A stretch of DNA of 64,000 bases. Source: Sorangium cellulosum So0157-2 (GTDB lineage: Bacteria; Myxococcota_A; Polyangia; Polyangiales; Polyangiaceae). Below the pieces are notes generated by a model that was not told the DNA's origin, made no database searches, and saw only the letters and a list, made by a program, of their open reading frames with translations. The stretch spans positions 5,567,501 through 5,631,500 of the forward strand of contig NC_021658.1 of the NCBI RefSeq assembly GCF_000418325.1, read 5' to 3'. Below are positions 7,088 through 15,231 of this stretch, piece after piece (within the stretch, counting starts at the first letter, position 1; each line of letters starts with the position of its first letter). The translations under genes were made by a program, and so were the position numbers.

Positions 7088-8836
7088 ATGAGGGAGCCCA
7101 GCTCGACACCGAACTGGCGCAATTTCGGGTCCAACCTGCCGGCCGGCAGCGATTCCGTGCCGCCGGGGGAAGGCTTTCCGATCAAGAAGATCTTGGCGCT
7201 CAACCTCGGCAAGTGGAAGGACACAGCCGGACTGCAAATCGCGCAGACGCTTCACCTGTTCGCGTACGGGTACAGGCGCTATCGCGAGGGGAAGTTCATC
7301 CTCAGGGCCACGTCCGACCTCGGGCTGGGCGCCATCTTCGAGTCCATCGACAACTGGGAGAGCTTCGATCAGTTCGAGGAGTTCTTCAAGCCGTGGACCT
7401 TCATCCGCAGGCCCTTCGTGGCGACGCGGTGGGCCGAGGACGCCGAGTTCGGGCGGCAGCGCCTCGTGGGGATCAACCCGGCGCACATCCGCCGCGCGAC
7501 CCCGGCCGATCTCGCCGATTTCCTGAGCGGAGCCGAGCCCAAGGCGGTGACGGTCGCCGACGGTCGCACGCTGGAGGCGGTGCGCGAGAGCGGGCAGCTC
7601 TACTTCCTCGACTACCGCATCTTCAAGGACATCGTCGACACCGATGTGCAGGAAGAGCTGGGCAAGTACCCGCTGGCGCCGACGTGCATGCTGCACCAGA
7701 CCGCGGCCGGCGAGCTCTTGCCCGTGGCCATCAGGCTCGTGGACTCGCGCGCCGAGAAAGGGACGCATCCCGACAAGATCTTCACCCCTTCGGGCCCGTC
7801 GGACGACTGGCTCACGGCGAAGATCGCCGTCGCGAGCGCCGACGCCATCTTCCAAGGCCAGGTGAGCCACCTGCTCTACGCGCACCTCGTCGTGGAGCCG
7901 TTCGCGGTGAGCACCTACCGCAACCTGCCCGCGGCGCATCCGCTCCATCAGCTGCTCAGGCCGCACTTCTTCAACACCCTGGCCATCAACGAGCTGGCTC
8001 GCCGGCGCTTCCTCGGGCGAGGGCGCTTCTTCGACATCACGAGCTCGGTGGCCAACATGGGCTCGTTCGAGCTCTTGACGCGCGCCTACTCCGGCAAGGG
8101 CATCAAGGGCTACCGCGGCAAGCCGTGGCGGTTCTACGAGAGCGCGCTCCCCCACGACCTGGCAGCGCGCGACGTCCGCGACCTTGTCGGCTACCACTAC
8201 CGCGACGACGCGCTCCTGCACTGGGACGCGATCCAGGAGTACGTCGGACAGGTCCTGAAGATCGCCTACCCGACGCCGGGGCGCCTGGCGAGCGATGCCA
8301 GCCTGCAAGCGTGGATGAAGGAGCTCGTGTCTCCCGAGCTCGGCGGCATGGATAGCCTGCTCCCGCCGGACAGAGAGAAACAGCTCGCGAAGCTCACGAG
8401 CCTCGACGACCTGATCGCGATCGCCACCAACGTCATCTTCACGGCGACCGCGTATCACGCCGCCGTCAACTTCGGGCAAACGGACTATTACACCTGGATC
8501 CCCAACGCTCAGTTTGCCACCTACCGCTCCTTCGGCGATGTCCTGAACGGCAGCGAGAAGCGGCTGTTCAAGCCGCTGGAGCGCCTCCCGGGGCGCGCGC
8601 AGAGCATCCGCCAGATGGTGCTCAGCCGCTCGCTCAGCATGGGCCCGCCGCTGACCAGCGAGAGCCTCACGACGATGAAGTGCCTGTTGCAAGATCCGGC
8701 GGCGAAGCAGGCGTTCGCCCGCTACCGCGAGCGCCTGGCGCACATCGAGCGGGAGATCACCGAGCGCAACCGCACCCGCGAGCAGCCGTACCTGTACCTG
8801 CTCCCGTCGATGGTCCCCCAGAGCGTCGCGATCTGA
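7088..8836 (+). CDS. Lipoxygenase (non-heme iron fatty-acid dioxygenase)
   Basis: 582 residues, the length of the bacterial lipoxygenase catalytic domain without the PLAT domain of plant and animal enzymes. Iron ligands are all present: His261 and His266 in SHLLYAHL (HxxxxH), then EPFAVSTYRNLPAAHPLHQLL. His457 and Asn461 lie in YHAAVNFGQ, and the C-terminal Ile582 closes the site. These enzymes insert O2 into polyunsaturated fatty acids to give hydroperoxides. No signal peptide is visible, so it is probably cytoplasmic. The adjacent cytochrome P450 gene starts 27 bp downstream and likely processes the hydroperoxide. Upstream lies a kilobase of repeat-rich regulatory DNA. Regiospecificity cannot be read from the sequence. 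Confidence 0.95.
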   Translation: MREPSSTPNWRNFGSNLPAGSDSVPPGEGFPIKKILALNLGKWKDTAGLQIAQTLHLFAYGYRRYREGKFILRATSDLGLGAIFESIDNWESFDQFEEFFKPWTFIRRPFVATRWAEDAEFGRQRLVGINPAHIRRATPADLADFLSGAEPKAVTVADGRTLEAVRESGQLYFLDYRIFKDIVDTDVQEELGKYPLAPTCMLHQTAAGELLPVAIRLVDSRAEKGTHPDKIFTPSGPSDDWLTAKIAVASADAIFQGQVSHLLYAHLVVEPFAVSTYRNLPAAHPLHQLLRPHFFNTLAINELARRRFLGRGRFFDITSSVANMGSFELLTRAYSGKGIKGYRGKPWRFYESALPHDLAARDVRDLVGYHYRDDALLHWDAIQEYVGQVLKIAYPTPGRLASDASLQAWMKELVSPELGGMDSLLPPDREKQLAKLTSLDDLIAIATNVIFTATAYHAAVNFGQTDYYTWIPNAQFATYRSFGDVLNGSEKRLFKPLERLPGRAQSIRQMVLSRSLSMGPPLTSESLTTMKCLLQDPAAKQAFARYRERLAHIEREITERNRTREQPYLYLLPSMVPQSVAI

Positions 8837-8863
8837 TCGGCACGCGAGAAAGGAATTCGCCTC

Positions 8864-10198
8864 ATGAGCATTCACATCGAAGAAGACGGACGAGCGGACG
8901 CTGCAAAGCCGCCGCCCTTCGACTACCTGCAGGCCCTCCACAGCGCGCTGTCGAGCGAGAACGATCCGGTCAAGCGGAAGCAGATCGAGGTCGGCATGGT
9001 CTTCAAGTGGCTGAGGGAGGAGCCGCTCCCGTTCCTCAGCCAGCTGCGGCGCGAGAAGCCGATCTTCTCCATCCCGGCCATCACGCTCGTGACCCGGTAC
9101 AACGACGTCGTCGAGGTCCTCAACGCCAACGACGTCTTCTCGGTCGACAACATCGCGCCCAAGCTCGTCGAGAACGTGGGCCAGAACATCCTGGCGATGA
9201 ACGACTCGCCCAAGTACGAGCACGAGAAGTCGCTCCTGCGCCTCGCGTTCCCGCGCGCCGATCTGCCCCGCTACCGTCAGATCGTCGTGGAGGAGGCGAA
9301 CCGGCTGCTCGCCAAGGTCGGCGTCGACAAGCCGTTCGACCTCACCGGTGACTACGCGCTCAGGGTGCCGGCCGGCGCGATGGCCCGGTACCTCGGCGTC
9401 GGCGAGATCCCGACGGAGAAGGTGGTGGCGTGGACCCACGCGCTGTTCCACGAGATCTTCCTCAACCCGACCAACGACCCGGCGGCCGTGGCGGCGGCGA
9501 GGGCCGCTCGCCACGAGGCGCTGCCGCTGATCGACGCGATCGTCGCCGCGCGGAAGAAGCAGCTGGCGAAGTCGCCCCCGCCAGAGCAACCGACGGTGCT
9601 GGACCGCTACCTGCTCATGCAGGCGGTCCCCGAGACCTACGAGAGCGACGAGGGGATCCGCGACGTGATCCTGGGGCTGCTCATGGGCTGCGTGGACCTC
9701 AGCGGCGGCGCGATCGTCAACGCCGTGGTCGAGCTGATGAAGCGCCCGCGCGTCCTGCGCGACGCGCTCAACGTGGTGAACGTCGAGGACGACGCCGCCA
9801 TCACCGGCTATGTGCTGGAGGCGCTGCGCTTCCGTCCCCCGTCGACCGGCGTCACCAGCCTCTGCGTGCGCGACTACACGGTCGGGCGCGGCACGCGGCA
9901 CGAGGAGAAGATCCCCGCCGGCGCGCTGGTGATGGCCTGCAGCGCCTCGGCGATGCATGACCACGAGCACGTCGACGCCCCGGACCAGTTCAGGCCGGGG
10001 CGCCTGCCGAGCAAGAACTACCTGTTCTGGGAGTCAGGCATCCACACGTGCCACGGCAAGTACGTGGCCATCCTGCACATCTCGCTCGCCGTCAAACAGC
10101 TGCTGCGGGCCGGCGTCCCCAGCGCGATCGATCCCCTGCCGCGCGTCCACGGGTACCCTGCGCCGTTCCGCGTGCGCCTGACCGCCGCCGAGGGCTGA
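8864..10198 (+). CDS. Cytochrome P450, probable fatty-acid-hydroperoxide-metabolising enzyme
   Basis: 444 residues. The heme-thiolate loop is SGIHTCHG with Cys396; the usual Phe of the loop is replaced by Trp (LFWESG). The K-helix ExxR is EALR at 319-322. The I-helix reads MGCVDLSGG (274-282). The acid (Asp278) is kept, but the oxygen-activating Thr that normally follows is Leu279. Loss of that Thr is common in P450s that use preformed hydroperoxides rather than O2 plus electrons. The position 27 bp after a lipoxygenase gene, with an AAAGGA site before the ATG, supports a role in isomerising or rearranging lipoxygenase products. Substrate is inferred, not shown. Confidence 0.92.
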   Translation: MSIHIEEDGRADAAKPPPFDYLQALHSALSSENDPVKRKQIEVGMVFKWLREEPLPFLSQLRREKPIFSIPAITLVTRYNDVVEVLNANDVFSVDNIAPKLVENVGQNILAMNDSPKYEHEKSLLRLAFPRADLPRYRQIVVEEANRLLAKVGVDKPFDLTGDYALRVPAGAMARYLGVGEIPTEKVVAWTHALFHEIFLNPTNDPAAVAAARAARHEALPLIDAIVAARKKQLAKSPPPEQPTVLDRYLLMQAVPETYESDEGIRDVILGLLMGCVDLSGGAIVNAVVELMKRPRVLRDALNVVNVEDDAAITGYVLEALRFRPPSTGVTSLCVRDYTVGRGTRHEEKIPAGALVMACSASAMHDHEHVDAPDQFRPGRLPSKNYLFWESGIHTCHGKYVAILHISLAVKQLLRAGVPSAIDPLPRVHGYPAPFRVRLTAAEG

Positions 10199-10232
10199 TC
10201 CGCTCCTCGCGCGGGACGGCGTGGTCCTGGCG

Positions 10233-11486
10233 TTACTCCACCTGCACTTCCCGTCGCGTCACGCTCGCGCCGCCCCGCGTGTCGTGAACCACGGCCCACA
10301 GCGACACGCGCCCGGGCTCCGAGGGCGGCGTCCACGTGGTCCCGTTGCCCTCGCGGGAGGCGCCGGTCGTGTCGCTCACCAGGCGGCGCGCCCCGTCGAA
10401 CTCGCCCCCGTCCGTGTAGTAGTCGACCCAGATCGCCTCGCGCGCCGGCGGACCGCCGAGGCCGGCGGCTTCCTCGTCCACCTCGGCGGCCTTCTCCGGC
10501 ACGACGGCCTCGATCTCGTAGGTCGTGCACTCGTCCTCTGCCGGCTCGGCCCGGCCGCAGCCCTGGGCCTGCTCCTCCGACCGAACGCACCGCTTCACGA
10601 CGGGCAAACCGTCCTCGCCCGGCGCGACGTCTGTGCCATCGAGCTTCAGCGTGAAGTCGTCGATGGGCGGGTTCGCGTTCAGCCGCTCCTTCTTGAAGAC
10701 GTAGACCTGCGTGTAGCCCACGACGAAGCTGTCCGGACCGAGCACCGTCCCGTCGTCGCCGACGCACTCCAGCGGAAAGCCGGCCTTTTCGGGCGCCGAC
10801 GCCACGCGCGTCGTGCCGGCGCACACGGCGAACAGCACGTAAGCCGACGAGTACACCGTCCCCGTCTCGGTGGGCCTCGCGTCCTTGAGGATCTCCTTGG
10901 GCAGCTTCCACGTGAACGAGACCGCACCGGGCTCGCCGCTCTTCTCCGGACCGATCTCCTGCTGCGCGAAGGGAACGGCGCGCTCCTCGTCGCCGCCGCC
11001 GCTGCCGCCGCTGCCGCCATCGCCGCCGGCACCGCCGCTGCCGCCGGCACCGCCGCCAGCCCCACCACTGCCGCCGGCACCGCCGCCAGCGCCACCACTG
11101 CCGCCGGCGCCACCACTGCCGCCGTCGCCGCCGGCACCGCCCGGATTCGCGACGATTCCCGCCGCATAGGTGCCCAGCCACTGCGGAATGCACCCGAGGT
11201 GCTCGTCCACCCCGACCGGCGGATTCACGCAGCCGCCCACCCACGTGACCTCGACCTTCCGCGGCGCGCCGTCCGCCGCGCCCTTCGCGTCGGCGTACGT
11301 CATCCGGAACGTCACGAGCTCCTCCGCCGCCGCGTACGGCTTGTCCGCCGTCACGGCGAGGACGCGGAGCCCCTTCACCTCGGACGAAGGGGCCATGTCG
11401 CTCCCCGCGCAGCAGGGGATGCCCACGGCCAGGGTCGAGAGCGCGGCGAGCAGCGCGCGACGAGCGGGCAGTGCGGTCCGTTTCAT
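10233..11486 (-). CDS. Glycine-rich lipoprotein, accessory to the TonB receptor
   Basis: 417 residues. The start at 11486 overlaps the receptor stop as TGATG, with GAGGAG upstream, so translation is coupled. A basic N-terminus and hydrophobic segment end in GIPCC, a plausible but imperfect lipobox. Residues about 115-165 form a Gly/Ala/Ser linker with no other residue types except occasional Asp, encoded by imperfect 9-12 bp DNA repeats at about 11000-11145. On either side are beta-rich segments with several Cys. Such lipoproteins paired with TonB receptors often cap or feed the transporter. No known domain recognised. Confidence 0.75.
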   Translation of the reverse strand: MKRTALPARRALLAALSTLAVGIPCCAGSDMAPSSEVKGLRVLAVTADKPYAAAEELVTFRMTYADAKGAADGAPRKVEVTWVGGCVNPPVGVDEHLGCIPQWLGTYAAGIVANPGGAGGDGGSGGAGGSGGAGGGAGGSGGAGGGAGGSGGAGGDGGSGGSGGGDEERAVPFAQQEIGPEKSGEPGAVSFTWKLPKEILKDARPTETGTVYSSAYVLFAVCAGTTRVASAPEKAGFPLECVGDDGTVLGPDSFVVGYTQVYVFKKERLNANPPIDDFTLKLDGTDVAPGEDGLPVVKRCVRSEEQAQGCGRAEPAEDECTTYEIEAVVPEKAAEVDEEAAGLGGPPAREAIWVDYYTDGGEFDGARRLVSDTTGASREGNGTTWTPPSEPGRVSLWAVVHDTRGGASVTRREVQVE

Positions 11487-14251
11487 CAGAAATCTCCTCG
11501 CAGCCCGAGCGTGGGCAGGAAGGGGAGCCCCGTCACGTACTCCCGCTGCGTGTAGTTGAAGTTGTAGCTGATGCCCTCCGCCGCCATGTAATTGTAGACG
11601 TTCTGGATGTCGAGGTAGAGCCCGAGCTGCCACTTCTTGAACTTCCACGTCTTGTCGGCGCGGATGTCGAGCTGGTGGAACAGCGGCATCCGCTCGCTGT
11701 AATCACCCCCGAGCGGGATCGGCGAATACCTCGCGGAGGACGCGTGGTAGATCGCGTTCACCCGGTTCGGATTGCACCCCTTCTCCTCCGGATCGCAGAC
11801 ATAGGGCGTCTGCAGGTTGCCCGACACGAGCCGGAAGCGCGCGCCCAGCTCCCAGCCCCGGCCGAGCCGCAGGCTCCCGAGCACCGTGAGCACGTGCGTC
11901 TGATCGAACTGCGTGAGGTGCTCCTCCTCGTCGGGGCCGTCCTTGCGCACCGACCGCGAGAGGGTGTACGCCGCCCAGCCGAAGAAGCGCTCGTCCGGCT
12001 TGTACTTCAACAGGAGCTCGCCGCCGACCGCGTATCCGGTGCCGTCGTTGGCATAGTCGTCCTTCTCCGGCGAGAAGACGACAAGCCGATCGAGCTGCTT
12101 GTAGAACCCGTCCAGGGTCACCTCGATCTGCGGCGTGATCTCCTGCTCCACGCCGAGGCCGTAATGCACGGCGCGGTTCGACTTGAGCTCCGCGTTGCCG
12201 AACGGCTCGATGCTCTCCGCGAACTGCGGTGCCTGATAATAAAGGCCCACGCCCCCCTTGGCCGTCGTCCGCGGGAAGCCGCTCCGGATGTCGTAGCGCG
12301 CGTTGACCCGCGGGCTCACGTCGAGCGTCTGCGTATCGAGCGCGTAGTCGACCCGCACCCCGGGGACGATCCGCGCCCGCGGCGAGGGGACGACCTCGAG
12401 CTCGGCATACGCGGCGGGCCGCGAGTACGCGCCGTCGAACGACCGATCCTGGAACGGGTACGTCGAGAATGGCTGGTTCGACGGGTGGCCGGCGGGCTGC
12501 TGCGACGGCGCGCGGATGTTGACCGTGGCGACGCCGCCCGAGAGGTCGGTCCCGACGTTCATCGTGAGGTACCGCGCGAACCTGTGCGAGAGCTCCATCC
12601 GCAGGTCGAGCGAGGTCGAGACGACGTTGAAGGCGAGGGGAGAGATCTCGAAGTCGGCGATGTCCCGGCCGAGCGCCATCGACCACAGCAGCCGATCCCG
12701 GCTCCCGATCCGGTTCTCGTAGCTGAGCTGGAAGCGCTGGAAGGCGGTGTGCAGCCCGAAGTCGCCCGTCAGCGCCGGCTCGTCCTCCGGCGGCTTGTCC
12801 AGGGTGATCTTGAAGGCGTCGTCCGATCCGTAGAAGCTCGCGCGCACGCGCTCGTTCGCGGAGGGGCGGCCCTCGAGGACGAACTGGTAATCGTAGTAGA
12901 CGGGCGCCTGCGTGACGCTGGAGCCCGCCTCCTTGAGCACGGGCCCGAGCCACGCGTCGACCCAGCTGCGGCGGCCCGCCGCGATGAACGTCCAGTCCTT
13001 GAGGAACGGGACGGGGCCCTCGAGGAGCACGCGCCCGTCGATGAGGTCGAGCTGGACCACGCCGTGGTACTTGCCGTCCTGCTTCGGCGAGCGGAGCCCG
13101 ACGTCCACGATGCCGCCCATGGCGCGGCCGTACACGGCGCTGAAGTTGCCCGGATAGAAGTCGATCTTCTCGAGCATCTCGGTCGGCACGACCGAGGAGA
13201 GGCCGCCGAAGTGGTAGATGATCGGCACCGGGGTGCGATCGACGAACGTGAGCGTGTCCTGGGGCGCGGACCCGCGCACGATGAGCAGCCCGAAGCCGCT
13301 GCGCGCGACGCCCGGCAGGCTCTGCAGCGAGCGCAGCGCGTCGCCGCCGGTCCCGGGGATGCGGTCGATCTCGCGCCGCTCGATCGTCCTCCGCGTCACC
13401 TCGCGCGGCGGGCGCTCCCCCTGCACGGTCACCTCGATGCCCGCCGCCTGGCCGTCCTGCGGCGCGGCGAGCGAGACGCGGTAGCGCACCTCGATCGCCT
13501 CGCCGGCCGCGATCTCCTCCTCGGCCGCGAACGGCTCGAACCCCGCGGCGGCGACCTCGACCCGGTACTTGCCGGGGGGGAGGTTCTTGAAGCGGAACTT
13601 GCCGCCCTGGTCCGTCTTCGCCTCCTCGCGGCCGCCGTCGGGGCGCACGAGGGTGACCGCGATGTCCGGGAGCGGCTCGCCGGTGCCCGCGGACAGGACG
13701 GTCCCGACCACCGTCTCGACATCGGCGGGCGGCGCCGGGGCGGCCGCATCGGCGGGCTTGGGCGTGAGCGTGAACGCGTACCGGTAGAGGATGCGCGCCG
13801 CCGCGGGCGTGCCGTCCGGGCGCCGCGCCGGCGCGAACTCCAGGCCGGGCGCGGCCGCGAGCGCGGCCTCGTCGAAGCCGTGCCCGCCCGGCGTCGCGAC
13901 CTCGGCCTTGGTGACGCGCCCGGTCTTGTCGATGTCGAGCTTGAGGATGACGCTGCCCTCGACGCCGGCGCGCTGGGCCTCGATCGGATACGCGGGCGGG
14001 GAGTACTTGATCAGCGTCGGCGGGCTGACGGCGGCGGGCGCCGGCGGGGGCGTGCCCGGCTGAGGGACGACGACCGCGCCGGCGCCGCCGCGGGGGACCG
14101 AGGCGCCGCCCGAGTCGCCCTCGGCGGGAGGAGGCTCTGGGGGAGGCGCGCCGGCGGGCTGCGCGCGCGCTGCGCTGCCGGTCATCGCGACCGCGAGCAG
14201 CAGCGCTTCCGAGACGACGAGGCGCATCACGGAGGACGCTGTGGAAGGCAT
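11486..14251 (-). CDS. TonB-dependent outer-membrane receptor with N-terminal TonB_C-like and carboxypeptidase-regulatory domains
   Basis: 921 residues from an ATG at 14251 with GGGCGGA upstream. Order: signal peptide (ALLLAVAMTGSAARAQ); a Pro/Ala-rich stretch; a TonB_C-like domain (PAYPIEAQRAGVEGSVILKLDID, then LEFAPARR); a carboxypeptidase-regulatory beta domain (GTVLSAGTGEPLPDIAVTL, then GKFRFKNLPPGKYRVEV). A plug follows (IPGTGGDALRSLQSLPGV, then NFSAVYGRAMGGIVDV), then a long aromatic-rich beta barrel ending in Phe. It imports an unidentified ligand using the proton-motive force. Fusion of a TonB-like domain to the receptor is seen in myxobacteria. It is followed, with overlap, by a glycine-rich lipoprotein. 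Confidence 0.93.
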   Translation of the reverse strand: MPSTASSVMRLVVSEALLLAVAMTGSAARAQPAGAPPPEPPPAEGDSGGASVPRGGAGAVVVPQPGTPPPAPAAVSPPTLIKYSPPAYPIEAQRAGVEGSVILKLDIDKTGRVTKAEVATPGGHGFDEAALAAAPGLEFAPARRPDGTPAAARILYRYAFTLTPKPADAAAPAPPADVETVVGTVLSAGTGEPLPDIAVTLVRPDGGREEAKTDQGGKFRFKNLPPGKYRVEVAAAGFEPFAAEEEIAAGEAIEVRYRVSLAAPQDGQAAGIEVTVQGERPPREVTRRTIERREIDRIPGTGGDALRSLQSLPGVARSGFGLLIVRGSAPQDTLTFVDRTPVPIIYHFGGLSSVVPTEMLEKIDFYPGNFSAVYGRAMGGIVDVGLRSPKQDGKYHGVVQLDLIDGRVLLEGPVPFLKDWTFIAAGRRSWVDAWLGPVLKEAGSSVTQAPVYYDYQFVLEGRPSANERVRASFYGSDDAFKITLDKPPEDEPALTGDFGLHTAFQRFQLSYENRIGSRDRLLWSMALGRDIADFEISPLAFNVVSTSLDLRMELSHRFARYLTMNVGTDLSGGVATVNIRAPSQQPAGHPSNQPFSTYPFQDRSFDGAYSRPAAYAELEVVPSPRARIVPGVRVDYALDTQTLDVSPRVNARYDIRSGFPRTTAKGGVGLYYQAPQFAESIEPFGNAELKSNRAVHYGLGVEQEITPQIEVTLDGFYKQLDRLVVFSPEKDDYANDGTGYAVGGELLLKYKPDERFFGWAAYTLSRSVRKDGPDEEEHLTQFDQTHVLTVLGSLRLGRGWELGARFRLVSGNLQTPYVCDPEEKGCNPNRVNAIYHASSARYSPIPLGGDYSERMPLFHQLDIRADKTWKFKKWQLGLYLDIQNVYNYMAAEGISYNFNYTQREYVTGLPFLPTLGLRGDF

Positions 14252-14401
14252 GCGGTCCGCCCTTTTGCATGGCGAGGCCGAGGCGGAAAGACGCTTCGCG
14301 CAGCCAGGACCGTGCTTCACGTTGCTTCACACATCCGGCGCCGCGGGCGCGCGTCGACAGCGCGCGGCGCGAGCGTCGACAGCGCGCGGCCCGCGGCGCG
14401 A

Positions 14402-15085
14402 TCAGCCGCCGACCTCGGCCACGAACCGGCTCACGTCGTCGCTGTCGCCCACGAGCAGCAGCGTGTCGCCGTCGCGGATCACGTAGTCCGGTGTGGGTGC
14501 CTCGAGCCGCGGCTTGTCGCCGGGCAGCTTGTTCGTGTGCGGCCGCACACCGAGCACGTTGATGCGGTAGCGCTGGCGGATCTTCGAGCCGGCGAGCGTC
14601 TGTCCGACGAGCGGCCCGTGGGCGTTCCAGGGGACCACGCGGTAATGGCTCGCGAGGTCGAGGAGGTCCTGCGCGAGCGGCATGGTGATGTCGGCGCCGA
14701 CGCGGCGGCCCATCTCGGTCTCGAGCTGGATGACGCGGGTCGCGCCCACCGCGCGCAGGATGTCGGCCTGGCGATCGGTGGCGGCGCGCGCGATGATCTC
14801 GCGCACGCCCATCCGGACGAGGGAGGCCACGCAGAGCACGGACGGCTCGAAGTGCTCGCCGAAGGTCACGATCGCGGTCTCCACGTACTGCGCGCCGATC
14901 CCCTCGAGCACCTTGTGGACGGTGGCGTCGCCGACGAACGCGGCCGAGGTCTTGTCCTTCACGGCGTCGACGGCCTCCGGGTTGTTGTCGACCGCGATCA
15001 CCTCGGCGCGGTTCTTCCAGAGGGTCTCGACGACCGACGTGCCGAACCGGCCGAGCCCGATGACGAGGACGCTCTTCGATTTCAT
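14402..15085 (-). CDS. RCK-domain K+ channel/transporter regulatory subunit (KtrA/TrkA family)
   Basis: 227 residues. An N-terminal Rossmann RCK_N domain begins KSVLVIGLGRFGTSVVETL, the GxGxxG nucleotide-binding motif, with the acidic strand-2 end AVDNNPEAV. The C-terminal RCK_C half is recognisable by YVIRDGDTLLLVGDSDDV. These soluble rings bind ATP/ADP or NAD(H) and gate K+ uptake by KtrB/TrkH membrane subunits. No transporter subunit gene is visible in the window, so it is an orphan here or its partner lies elsewhere. A GGAG site precedes the ATG. The gene lies 150 bp from the receptor gene on the same strand. Confidence 0.92.
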   Translation of the reverse strand: MKSKSVLVIGLGRFGTSVVETLWKNRAEVIAVDNNPEAVDAVKDKTSAAFVGDATVHKVLEGIGAQYVETAIVTFGEHFEPSVLCVASLVRMGVREIIARAATDRQADILRAVGATRVIQLETEMGRRVGADITMPLAQDLLDLASHYRVVPWNAHGPLVGQTLAGSKIRQRYRINVLGVRPHTNKLPGDKPRLEAPTPDYVIRDGDTLLLVGDSDDVSRFVAEVGG

Positions 15086-15172
15086 GATCTCCGGTCGCGC
15101 GCCGCCTCCTCGGGGCGCGGCGCCGCGAAGGTCTCACGGATGCGCCGGGAGCGCCACGGGTCGACGCTGCCG

Positions 15173-15231
15173 GCGGCGCGGCGGCGCGGGCCGCGCGGGC
15201 CGCGCGGGCCGCGCCGCGCGTCGCGCGTCGC
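15173..15231. repeat. Short GC-only repeats (GCCGCGCGG)
   Basis: The gap between the CotH gene stop and the RCK gene contains three tandem GGGCCGCGC-type 9-mers followed by CGCGTCGCGCGTCG. It is low-complexity DNA near a gene end, possibly a transcription terminator or slippage product. No uridine tract is present. Confidence 0.5.

Noticed and set aside
6195..7109. 304-codon minus-strand frame across the tandem repeats
   Set aside because: Product is repetitive (Asp-Val-Ile runs, Ala-Thr-Asp runs) with no ribosome site and no family signature; it overlaps the lipoxygenase start. The 9-bp unit keeps the frame open by itself.
6896..9970. Very long minus-strand frame opposite the lipoxygenase and P450
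   Set aside because: Arg/Ala/Leu/Val/Asp-rich shadow typical of high-G+C DNA; the plus-strand genes have full family motifs.
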